A stretch of 11,713 nt of DNA from Clostridiaceae bacterium (GTDB taxonomy: Bacteria > Bacillota > Clostridia > Lutisporales > Lutisporaceae), in the NCBI GenBank assembly GCA_028697435.1, contig JAQVFD010000034.1, positions 1 to 11,713 on the forward strand, in the 5' to 3' direction. Position 1 is the first letter of the stretch, and each line of letters opens with the position of its first letter. The position numbers and the translations under genes were made by a program. This document shows positions 4,934-11,713 of this stretch, in pieces. Under the pieces are notes generated by a model, which ran no database searches, was not told where the DNA came from, and saw nothing but the letters and a program-made list of their open reading frames with translations.

Positions 4934-6227
4934 AATCAATATTTATACTGCCATTCTGGGTTATAAGCTCTATCTTGTATTGTCCTGTTCCCAGTTTGCC
5001 CTGTGCGACGGTATCCTGACCTTCCTTTTTTATCTGCAGGGGCTTATCGCAGTCGATGCTTCCGAATTTTGTCCTGGCATATATATCTCCGTTATCTGCA
5101 TTTGCCGACTTGTAATAAATATCCCCAAAGGCGTTCTTTATCTGTGCATTTCCAACTACATCCTCTGCTTCAATCCTTCCGTTCTTGCTTTCCACTGTAA
5201 TGCCGCCATCGACCCTGTTTATGCCTATGTCTCCAAAAGCATTACCCAGATCAGCTTTGCCTCTCACTTCTTTGACGTATATCCTTCCGTTATTGTTTAC
5301 TACCTTCAAATCTCCGCCGACTTTTTCCGCTTCAATATCCCCAAAATGATTCTCAATTACTGCAGAACCGCCAATATTATCTGCTGATATCTCCCCATTA
5401 CTGTTAGATATATCCGCCTTACCTCCGATATTGTTTACTTCGATGTCTCCAAAGGCATTGTCGATATCTATACCTCCGCTTATATTTGAAGCCGTTATAT
5501 CACCATTCTTGTTCTGTATTTTACATTCTCCTTCTATCCCTTCTGCTGTTACATCCCCAAAGCTGCCGTCAGCTCTCAGGTTTATTCCTTTAGGTATATA
5601 TACAACAAAATCAATCTGGGCTCTTGTATATTCATTCTTATTCCAGTTCAGCGGGCTTCCGGGAGAAATCTCTGTAACCTCTCCCTCAACTATATCAACG
5701 GCATTCCTTGCATATTCCCTTGCCTTACCCTCATCGTTGCATTTAACCTTAACTTCCGCTTCCAGTCTGATGTTTTTTCCATCAGCAGGCAGGACCTTAA
5801 TATCTCCGAAATCATTGATTATTTTTAACTCCCTTACGTTAAAGCTGCCGGATATATTGTCCTTAGTATATTTCTCCTTGACTTCTGTCCTATAATTGAA
5901 GCCTTCAAATATTGAACCTCCGTCAAATCGGAAATGGTTGCGCCCCGGTATGCCAATATTAATAAAATTAATTCCGTTGGATATTAACCCAAGGATTATT
6001 ATAAAGACTATACACAACCCATCCACGCTTAGTTTTACTTCTGTATTGTTCCTTCCGTATAACACCATATAAAGTATCATTTCCAAACCTAACCCGATAA
6101 GAAGTACCGGCCAGTATTTGTATACGTCCTTTAACGGTATATCCATAAAGTTTTGTGCGAACAGCAGCGCACCCACAGTAATGAGTCCTACTGCCAGAGT
6201 TATGCTGCCCACTTTCCTTTTTATCAT
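4932..6227 (-). CDS. Membrane-anchored DUF4097 beta-solenoid protein with LiaF-like N-terminus
   Basis: 431 residues. The N-terminus has three probable helices (about 7-27, 40-58, 68-88) and resembles the LiaI/LiaF-like membrane domain (YWPVLLIGLGLEM). A DUF4097-type repeat domain follows, likely a beta-solenoid. From residue 221 to 370 nine 18-residue units follow each other without gaps. Their turn residue alternates strictly Phe and Asn (FGD at 223, 259, 295, 331, 367; NG at 241, 277, 313, 349). The C-terminus adds two irregular units. ATG at 6227 has AGG/GGGG sites 5-9 bases upstream. Homologues sit near envelope-stress regulators such as LiaFSR or ECF factors. The nearby sigma operon supports such a role, but no function is known. 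Confidence 0.85.
   Translation of the reverse strand: MIKRKVGSITLAVGLITVGALLFAQNFMDIPLKDVYKYWPVLLIGLGLEMILYMVLYGRNNTEVKLSVDGLCIVFIIILGLISNGINFINIGIPGRNHFRFDGGSIFEGFNYRTEVKEKYTKDNISGSFNVRELKIINDFGDIKVLPADGKNIRLEAEVKVKCNDEGKAREYARNAVDIVEGEVTEISPGSPLNWNKNEYTRAQIDFVVYIPKGINLRADGSFGDVTAEGIEGECKIQNKNGDITASNISGGIDIDNAFGDIEVNNIGGKADISNSNGEISADNIGGSAVIENHFGDIEAEKVGGDLKVVNNNGRIYVKEVRGKADLGNAFGDIGINRVDGGITVESKNGRIEAEDVVGNAQIKNAFGDIYYKSANADNGDIYARTKFGSIDCDKPLQIKKEGQDTVAQGKLGTGQYKIELITQNGSINID
5118..5567 (-). repeat. Tandem 54-bp coding repeat, alternating F and N units
   Basis: Nine in-frame 54-base units encode the alternating FGDI and NGxI turns of the DUF4097 protein. At DNA level the Phe units keep a CTTTGGxGA-like core (plus-strand CCAAA at several places), so adjacent like units could recombine or slip. 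Confidence 0.8.
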
Positions 6228-6317
6228 TTCAACCTACCCCTCCGACTATTTATTCTTCTATTTGAAGATTGCGCCTTTTTCTTATTTTCTATAGTATACT
6301 ACGGATGCCGCAAAAAA

Positions 6318-6355
6318 AAGTCTCATATATTTCAGAAATTTATATGTATAGACTT
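6318..6355 (-). terminator. Second, bulged terminator-like hairpin
   Basis: On the minus strand AAGTCT pairs with AGACTT and, after a 3-base bulge, CATAT pairs with ATATG around a 13-base loop. A run of eight T follows. It lies 22 bases after the stronger terminator and so backs it up, or acts as an attenuator before the DUF4097 gene. Confidence 0.5.
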
Positions 6356-6376
6356 ATGCTCTATGCTTTTTACTTC

Positions 6377-6414
6377 AAAAAAAGTCCTGCAGATTTGTCT
6401 AAAATCCACAGAAC
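6377..6414 (-). terminator. Rho-independent terminator of the M1 peptidase operon
   Basis: A 13-bp stem (arms 6402-6414 and 6384-6396, three G-T pairs) with a 5-base loop is followed on the minus strand by seven T. It closes the NhaC-AEC-peptidase transcript. Confidence 0.85.
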
Positions 6415-6437
6415 CTTGGTATTTAACTTCTCCTTAG

Positions 6438-6507
6438 CTTCGGAGCCCCACCCTAACTCCCGTACCTCGTGCCTCGAACCTCGTACCCGAAGAATGCGTT
6501 GCATTCT
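6438..6507 (-). repeat. Hairpin-plus-heptamer intergenic element, copy B
   Basis: Same layout as copy A: a hairpin of 7 bp with a 3-base loop (6491-6507), four 7-base units (6458-6485), then GTTAGGG and the CGAAG tail. The hairpin sequence is wholly different from copy A while pairing is kept. It starts 1 base after the peptidase stop codon and lies before the terminator, so it is in the mRNA 3' untranslated region. Confidence 0.75.
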
Positions 6508-6508
6508 C

Positions 6509-8035
6509 CTATTTCCCGCTGCTGAGATGCTCTTGAAAAAGCTCATCAAATTCAGTACTGCTGACTTCCTCACATATTCTCAGAAAATCTTCAGTACTTG
6601 CAATTTTAAAAGAATACTCATCATAATAAGTCTGCATTATTTTGAAGAAAGTCTGATCTCCTACCTGCTTGCGTATCTCGTTCAAGAGCATAGCTCCTCC
6701 TGTATATACCGCAGGGCCGTAGTCATCCCAATTCTCATATCCACTAAGGGGCTTAAGTATTACTCCGTCATAAGCCCGTGATTTAATATCTTCTTTTGCA
6801 CTTTCCTCCAGGTACTCATAGTAAAAGTCTCCATTGCCCTTCCCATATTCCTTCTCTGTGTAAACACCTTCGGAATATGTAGCAAAGCCTTCATCAAGCC
6901 ACGCTTCATCTATCTGATCATTGCCCACAACTCCATACCACCACTGATGCGCTGTTTCATGAACTGTAGTGTACGTAAGATTATCAACACTATAAGCGGT
7001 GTCATAATACCTTGAGCTTATATATACTAATCCCGGATACTCCATACCGCTGGGGAATTCTGTCTCAACTATTGAATATGTGTGATATGGATACTTGCCA
7101 AAAGCGTTGTTGAAAATTTCGATGGATCTCTTCCCAATTTCCAGAGCTTCCTTTCCCCTCTTCTCGTGGTCCTTATAGTAGTATGACTTAATCACAGTAT
7201 CTCCTACTTTGCCTTCAGCAATCAGAAAGCTGTCCCCTGCAATAAATGCAAAATCTCTCATGCTGGATCCACGGAACTTCCAGCTTTTGTTTCCGCCTTC
7301 AGCCCTTTCCTCCGACAGGTAACCGGATGCAGCTATGCTATATTCTTCAGGCGCTCTTATATTGATAACATAATCTGAAACATCGCTATAAAATGGATCT
7401 CCAACAGAGTAGTATTTATCCAGGTTCCATCCTTCATTATCATATACAGCCGCTACCGGATACCAATTACCCATGTTTATATTGGCATCTCCATAGCCGA
7501 ACCTGTCTCCTGCAGGAGGGATAATCACCCTATACCTGAACAGAATATTTATGCTGTCCTTAGGCTTCAATGGCTCAGGAAGTTTAATCCTGAGTATCGT
7601 ATCACCTTCCCCCTGAAGACTGTACTCGGGAGTATTCCGATTCTGTCCCTTTGAAAGTTCTATGCTCTCAATTTCAGTATACCCGGGCATAAAACCTCTA
7701 TTGTAGGCTCTGGAAAAATCATCAAAAAGAAACGGAGCTGTTTCCTGTTTACCAAAAGCATTGGCATATATATGAAAATAAAGTTCAGAAAGCCCGACAT
7801 CTTCATTATTCACATACACCACTTGCTGCTCTGCGCTCAGCACCTTATTTACGGTATCAAGAACTGCATCTATAGTATATTGGTTGAGATCAGTTTCCTT
7901 AGCTATTGGGGACGACACAACTGCAGGAACCGGTACGTTCGGATTCTCCTGCTTTGCAGAACAGCCACCTAAGATTAATACAATTACCGCAATAATTACA
8001 ATAAGAGTTCCTGTCAGTCTGACTCTTCGAATCAA
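6509..8035 (-). CDS. M1-family zinc metallopeptidase, lipoprotein
   Basis: 508 residues from the TTG at 8035 (AAAGG 9 bases upstream; a TTG at 8044 would overlap that site). The N-terminus is a lipoprotein signal: basic RRVR, a hydrophobic stretch and the lipobox LGGC with Cys25, so the enzyme is anchored outside the membrane. The gluzincin zinc site is intact: HETAHQWW (His359, Glu360, His363) and WLDEGFATY (Glu382), spaced by 18 residues. GMEYP (330-334) takes the place of the aminopeptidase GxMEN motif. The length fits short M1 forms lacking the C-terminal helical domain. It probably trims extracellular peptides; the substrate is unknown. It follows two transporter genes after 28 bases, so it is likely in their operon. 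Confidence 0.93.
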   Translation of the reverse strand: MIRRVRLTGTLIVIIAVIVLILGGCSAKQENPNVPVPAVVSSPIAKETDLNQYTIDAVLDTVNKVLSAEQQVVYVNNEDVGLSELYFHIYANAFGKQETAPFLFDDFSRAYNRGFMPGYTEIESIELSKGQNRNTPEYSLQGEGDTILRIKLPEPLKPKDSINILFRYRVIIPPAGDRFGYGDANINMGNWYPVAAVYDNEGWNLDKYYSVGDPFYSDVSDYVINIRAPEEYSIAASGYLSEERAEGGNKSWKFRGSSMRDFAFIAGDSFLIAEGKVGDTVIKSYYYKDHEKRGKEALEIGKRSIEIFNNAFGKYPYHTYSIVETEFPSGMEYPGLVYISSRYYDTAYSVDNLTYTTVHETAHQWWYGVVGNDQIDEAWLDEGFATYSEGVYTEKEYGKGNGDFYYEYLEESAKEDIKSRAYDGVILKPLSGYENWDDYGPAVYTGGAMLLNEIRKQVGDQTFFKIMQTYYDEYSFKIASTEDFLRICEEVSSTEFDELFQEHLSSGK

Positions 8036-8063
8036 TAAAATCAACCTTTCTATAACAGTTTTT

Positions 8064-9011
8064 CTATATCCCCTTCATTAATACCATATATACCGGAATA
8101 AAAGCCACACTCAGAATTGAAGTTATTGTAACCATATATGTCGCATAATATTGATCTCCGCCATAAGCGGCAGCTACTATTGCAGACTGCGCAATAACGG
8201 GCATGGCCGATTGTATTATGAACACTTTAGTCATTAAGCTTGGAATCGGAATAATAAAGGTCAGAAAATATACAATCAGTGGCGAAATTACAAATCTGCC
8301 CAACAGTAAAGCTGCCATATCCTTGTCAAATGTAATATCTTTAATTTTGATAGTGCTGAAGCTTATTCCAATAAATAGCAGAGACAGCGGAGTTGTCAGC
8401 TGTCCTAAGTATCTGCAGCTGTCAAGCATAAAGTTCGGAAGCCGGATTCCTGACATAACAATCAACATTCCTGCCAGAAGGCCCAATAAAGGTGGAGAAA
8501 ATATCCGCTTCACAGTATTAATGCTGAATACTTTGTCCTTGCTCCCCCCTTTATCCTTGCTTATACTGTGTATCCCTATTGTCCAAAAGACTGTTGTATT
8601 CGCAACATAATAAAACAGAACATAGGGTACGCTTTGTTCCCCGAAAAGCGCCAGATTCACCGGAAGACCTATGAATATAGTATTGGAGGCAAAGAACATT
8701 GCCCTAAAAATCCCTTTTCTCTCAGGGTTGACCTTGATTATGTTTGATATCAGCACTGCCACAGCATAGCATATAAGCATTGATGCAAAAGGTATTATTA
8801 TGCCTTTGCCTGCACTATAAATGTTTTCCCGGTCAAAAAACGAAACCATATTTGAAATCATCATAGGCGGCAGCGAAACATTTATAACAAGTTTTGAGAA
8901 AAGCGCAGCAGCACCATCGTTAAAGAAACCCTTGCGGGCAAGGTAATATCCTAAAATAATCAATACTACTATGCTTAATACAGATTGCAGTGCATTTAAT
9001 ATAACATCCAT
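8064..9011 (-). CDS. AEC-family permease (auxin efflux carrier / malate permease type)
   Basis: 315 residues, typical for bacterial AEC transporters, with about ten hydrophobic helices in two halves of five. Recognisable features are LGYYLARKGFF near the N-terminus, SLPPMMISNM in helix 2, FASNTIFIGLPVNLALFGEQ (about 107-126), and PLSLLFIGISFS and AMPVIAQSAIVAAAYGGD in the second half, with conserved Pro and Asn in the helix breaks. Bacterial relatives move organic acids such as malate or other carboxylates; the substrate is not decided here. ATG at 9011 is chosen because GGGGG lies 8 bases upstream; the ATG at 9026 would precede that site. It starts 29 bases after the NhaC stop and is probably co-transcribed. 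Confidence 0.9.
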   Translation of the reverse strand: MDVILNALQSVLSIVVLIILGYYLARKGFFNDGAAALFSKLVINVSLPPMMISNMVSFFDRENIYSAGKGIIIPFASMLICYAVAVLISNIIKVNPERKGIFRAMFFASNTIFIGLPVNLALFGEQSVPYVLFYYVANTTVFWTIGIHSISKDKGGSKDKVFSINTVKRIFSPPLLGLLAGMLIVMSGIRLPNFMLDSCRYLGQLTTPLSLLFIGISFSTIKIKDITFDKDMAALLLGRFVISPLIVYFLTFIIPIPSLMTKVFIIQSAMPVIAQSAIVAAAYGGDQYYATYMVTITSILSVAFIPVYMVLMKGI

Positions 9012-9040
9012 TATATGTTCCCCCATGATTTTGATATATA

Positions 9041-10369
9041 TCAGGCAATTTTATGATATTTTACCGGTTTAAGTTTTTTAATAATCAGATTTACTAAAGG
9101 TATCAAATATAAATAAAATGCATATATTGCATAACTATTGTCTGCAGTCAGTGCAGCAGCAGGTACCGCCCCGGCAATATTCCATGGAATAAGTGCCGAT
9201 ATCACTATTGCGCTATTTTCAAGATCCACTGCAAGCTCATATTTGTCTATGCTTTCCGAATCATACATATTTCTAACCAATTGATATGTCAGCATCACGG
9301 CTAAGGTTTGGCTGCCGCCGAAGGCTCCCGTTATTATACTGGTTAAAATAACAGCAGCAAATATACCGATTTTTTCTCCGAGTTTTACAATCAACCTTTC
9401 AGCAAATTTCAGTAACGATGCGCCTTCAAGCACTCCGGATAATGAAGAAGCTATCAGTACAATCAGTACTACATTGATCATTGAGATAATACCGCCTCCG
9501 ACCATGATATTTCCCAAAAAGCTTTGCTCCGGTCTGCTATAGCCTATAATAATATATTTTAACACATCCACTATGGACTCCTTCTGAACAAATACCGCAA
9601 CAGCAGCTCCACACAGTGTACTTACAGCCATTGAGATTTTTATATCTATCTTAAAAAAAGCAAGTACCAGTATTATTATGGCAGGTATAGATACAACCCA
9701 ATTCAAATTGTAGGTCTGTATTATCTCTTTTATTATGCGGTTTTCACCAAGCTGCAGAGGATTCTGAAAGGACAACACCCCATAGATAATTGAAGCGATT
9801 AGGAAGGGTACAACAGTGGTTCTAAACATGTTTTTAATATTAGTATAAAGGTCAGTCTCTGTAAGGACAGACACCAAATTTGCACTGGAAGACATAGGAG
9901 AACATCTGTCCCCAAAGTATATACCTGAAATTATCGCACCGGCAACGATATTGATATTTATATCTCCACCCTTTACCATTACCATAAGTATCGTCCCTAT
10001 AGTACCAACCGCTCCAAATGAAGTACCTAACAAAAATGAAATAGCGCAGCTAAGCAAGAAAGCATATAGTATAAAAAAATTCGGATCAACGAACTTTATC
10101 CCATAATATACTACATATGCAACAGTTCCGGAAGCTCTCCAAACAGACATAATGGCACCTATAAGCATCATTATGCTTATTATAAGCACTGACTTTCTTA
10201 CACCTTTTAAGATCATGCCAATAATTTCTTTTGACTTATAGCCTCTGTTATATGCAATTACAGCAAATATTATCAGCCCTATAAAGAGCGGATATAAAAT
10301 ATTTATTCCCATGTACACGCTAAGCATGAGAAGCATAAATGTGCCAATAAGTGCAACTGCTACTTCCAA
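9041..10369 (-). CDS. nhaC: NhaC-family Na+/H+ antiporter
   Basis: 442 residues with about 11-12 hydrophobic helices. Conserved NhaC/ion-transporter features include LLGTSFGAVGTIGTILMVM (about 113-131), IISGIYFGDRCSPMSSSANLVS (about 146-167) with its buried Asp and Arg, and the second half with ITGAFGGSQTLAVML and LENSAIVISALIPWN. Such proteins exchange Na+ for H+ at the membrane; some relatives (MleN) exchange malate for lactate along with Na+ and H+. The neighbouring AEC organic-acid carrier leaves that option open. The start is TTG at 10369 with GGAGG 7 bases upstream. A promoter lies just before it, so it heads the operon with the AEC carrier and the M1 peptidase. Confidence 0.88.
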   Translation of the reverse strand: MEVAVALIGTFMLLMLSVYMGINILYPLFIGLIIFAVIAYNRGYKSKEIIGMILKGVRKSVLIISIMMLIGAIMSVWRASGTVAYVVYYGIKFVDPNFFILYAFLLSCAISFLLGTSFGAVGTIGTILMVMVKGGDININIVAGAIISGIYFGDRCSPMSSSANLVSVLTETDLYTNIKNMFRTTVVPFLIASIIYGVLSFQNPLQLGENRIIKEIIQTYNLNWVVSIPAIIILVLAFFKIDIKISMAVSTLCGAAVAVFVQKESIVDVLKYIIIGYSRPEQSFLGNIMVGGGIISMINVVLIVLIASSLSGVLEGASLLKFAERLIVKLGEKIGIFAAVILTSIITGAFGGSQTLAVMLTYQLVRNMYDSESIDKYELAVDLENSAIVISALIPWNIAGAVPAAALTADNSYAIYAFYLYLIPLVNLIIKKLKPVKYHKIA

Positions 10370-10406
10370 GTTATTACCTCCAGCCCATAATACAAAATCT
10401 ATGTTA

Positions 10407-10435
10407 ATTATAACGCATCAATATAGAATTTTCGA
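10407..10435 (-). promoter_or_regulatory. Sigma-A promoter before nhaC
   Basis: On the minus strand a perfect TATAAT (10407-10412) and TCGAAA (10430-10435, 4 of 6 matches) are 17 bases apart, in the 97-base gap between buk and nhaC. No terminator is visible after buk, so read-through from ptb-buk is also possible. Confidence 0.6.
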
Positions 10436-10466
10436 TTGTAGAAAAATTTTCTTGCCTCTGCGCATT

Positions 10467-11543
10467 TCAACTATATAATTTTAGCTGCTCCTCACCTCTT
10501 AATACTCTCAGCACTCCTTGAACAAGCGCTCCCATTTCATTCTCTCCCGGATATACCTTAACAGGTGCAATAAATTCTACCCTTTCTTTGATCCATGAAA
10601 TAAATTCAGTATCATAGGCTATCCCACCTGTCAGGATTATTGCATCTACGTCTCCCTTCAAGACTGTCGATGCCGCTCCGATTTCTTTTGAAATCTGATA
10701 TGCCATGGTCTCATATATTAACTTGGCATGGGTATCCCCTTCCTTTATTCTCCTTTGTACTTCTCTGCCGTCATTGGTACCTAAATATGCCACCAACCCC
10801 CCATTACCTGTTATCTTTTTTCTGATTTGCTCCTTTGTATATTCTCCGGAGAAACACATATCTACCAAAGAACCTATGGGAACCCCACCGGATCTTTCAG
10901 GAGAGAAAGGGCCGTCTCCGTCCAAGGCATTATTGACGTCTACCACTTTGCCTTTTTTGTGCGCTCCTACCGATATACCGCCTCCTAAATGGGCAACAAC
11001 AAAATTGCAGTCAACATATGTCTTTCCCAATTCTTTTGCTGCCATCCTGGCTGCCGCTTTCTGATTAAGAGGATGATCCTTGGATTTCCTCACTATTTCC
11101 GGCATTCCGGAAATTCTTGCATATTCTTCAAATTCATCAACAACTACAGGATCCACGACATATGAATGAATACCCAGTTCAGCCGATATAGAGTGCGCTA
11201 TTATGCCTCCAAGATTTGATGCATGCTGCCCCATTACACCAATTCTTAGGTCTTCTATCATTGCTTCATTTATCTCATAAGTGCCCCCTTGAACAGGCCT
11301 CATGTTACCGCCCCTGCCAACAATTACATCTATATCGGATAAATCTGTTCCGGATTCTTTTACTGCATCTAATATGACTTTTTTCCGGAACGCATATTGG
11401 TCGCTTATCTTATCATATTTTTTTATTTCATCGGCTGAATGTGTCAGATTCTTTGTAAATACGTTAGTTTCATCCTCAAAGAGAGCAATCTTGGTTGATG
11501 TGGAACCCGGATTAATTGCTAAAACCTTCAATGCCTTTTTCAT
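10467..11543 (-). CDS. buk: Butyrate kinase
   Basis: 358 residues, the full family length. It converts butyryl phosphate and ADP to butyrate and ATP, the last energy-yielding step of butyrate fermentation in the cytoplasm. Acetate/butyrate kinase (ASKHA) motifs are clear: INPGSTSTKIALFED (10-24) for phosphate, VVAHLGGGISVGAH (182-195), DGDGPFSPERSGGVP (208-222), and ILTGGIAYD near 312 in the adenosine site. ATG at 11543 has GGAGG 7 bases upstream. It follows ptb after 16 bases, the standard ptb-buk order of clostridia. Branched-chain acyl phosphates, as in isobutyrate kinase, are possible substrates too. Confidence 0.97.
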   Translation of the reverse strand: MKKALKVLAINPGSTSTKIALFEDETNVFTKNLTHSADEIKKYDKISDQYAFRKKVILDAVKESGTDLSDIDVIVGRGGNMRPVQGGTYEINEAMIEDLRIGVMGQHASNLGGIIAHSISAELGIHSYVVDPVVVDEFEEYARISGMPEIVRKSKDHPLNQKAAARMAAKELGKTYVDCNFVVAHLGGGISVGAHKKGKVVDVNNALDGDGPFSPERSGGVPIGSLVDMCFSGEYTKEQIRKKITGNGGLVAYLGTNDGREVQRRIKEGDTHAKLIYETMAYQISKEIGAASTVLKGDVDAIILTGGIAYDTEFISWIKERVEFIAPVKVYPGENEMGALVQGVLRVLRGEEQLKLYS

Positions 11544-11559
11544 ATGTACCCCTCCAAAA

Positions 11560-11713
11560 TTATGATATTTTATCTGCTACCAATACCGCAACAGCTATTG
11601 AATTCAGTTTTGATACGCTGGAGCTTGCCCTTGAAGTAAGTACAATCGGAGCCCCTGCTCCCATAATTATCCCTGCCTTTTCAGTATATGCAAAGTATTC
11701 CATAGCCTTATTA
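11560..11713 (-). CDS. ptb: Phosphate butyryltransferase, C-terminal fragment
   Basis: Only the last 50 codons lie in the window. The translated end reads MEYFAYTEKAGIIMGAGAP, then IVLTSRASSS and a hydrophobic tail ending VADKIS. IVLTSRASSS near the C-terminus is typical of the phosphate acetyl/butyryltransferase family, and the position directly before buk identifies it as ptb. The enzyme converts butyryl-CoA and phosphate to butyryl phosphate and CoA, feeding butyrate kinase. The 5' part, its start and promoter are outside the window. The 16-base gap to buk holds that gene's ribosome site. Confidence 0.9.
   Translation of the reverse strand, partial: NKAMEYFAYTEKAGIIMGAGAPIVLTSRASSSVSKLNSIAVAVLVADKIS

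Noticed and set aside
4980..5895. Several plus-strand frames opposite the DUF4097 gene
   Set aside because: They mirror the repetitive codons of the real gene on the other strand and have no family features.
4800..6507. CRISPR array for the repeated units
   Set aside because: The units are 7 bases long, contiguous and without spacers, and no cas genes are present.
6370..6573. Minus-strand 67-codon frame after the peptidase
   Set aside because: It overlaps the peptidase end out of phase and reads through the heptamer element and terminator, so it is an accident of the repeat.
6269..6781. Plus-strand open frame of 170 codons
   Set aside because: It crosses two terminators and copy B of the repeat and runs antisense to the M1 peptidase end; no ribosome site or protein-like pattern.

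Overview
The window looks like a chromosomal segment of a low-GC, strictly anaerobic Firmicute of the class Clostridia. The reasons are AT-rich spacers, strong AGGAGG-type ribosome sites with many TTG/GTG starts, a ptb-buk butyrate pair, an ECF/anti-sigma pair of the RsiW type, and a selenocysteine-containing HesB-like gene of a kind known mainly from clostridia. Every gene supported here, including the tRNA, is read from the minus strand, so transcription runs from high to low coordinates.

Read in the direction of transcription, the window opens with the end of ptb and all of buk (butyryl-CoA to butyrate with ATP formation). An apparently operonic set follows: an NhaC-type Na+/H+ antiporter, an AEC-family permease and a lipoprotein M1 metallopeptidase, closed by two tandem terminators. 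Next come a membrane-anchored DUF4097 protein with an 18-residue alternating repeat and a HAD phosphatase. An operon then encodes an ECF sigma factor, its zinc-type anti-sigma factor, a B-box zinc-ribbon membrane protein and a 97-residue HesB-like selenoprotein. The selenoprotein has an in-frame UGA and a matching bacterial SECIS-like hairpin. It is followed by a tRNA-Arg(ACG) with its own promoter and terminator.

The low-coordinate end holds a TetR regulator and a flavinylation cluster: an ApbE FMN transferase, an FMN-binding SGAT protein and an FAD oxidoreductase. Two near-identical palindromes (GAATGAA-N11-TTCATTC) lie on the tetR promoter and just before apbE, which points to one TetR-controlled unit. 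The apbE gene has lost most of its N-terminal half and the FMN-binding gene has lost its start, so the cluster seems to be decaying.

The most notable items are the selenoprotein that ordinary gene calling would miss, the paired TetR operators on a decaying flavin cluster, a two-copy intergenic element made of a short-loop hairpin plus in-register heptamers, a possible T-box relic, and an anti-sigma factor whose canonical zinc-ligand His is Asn.
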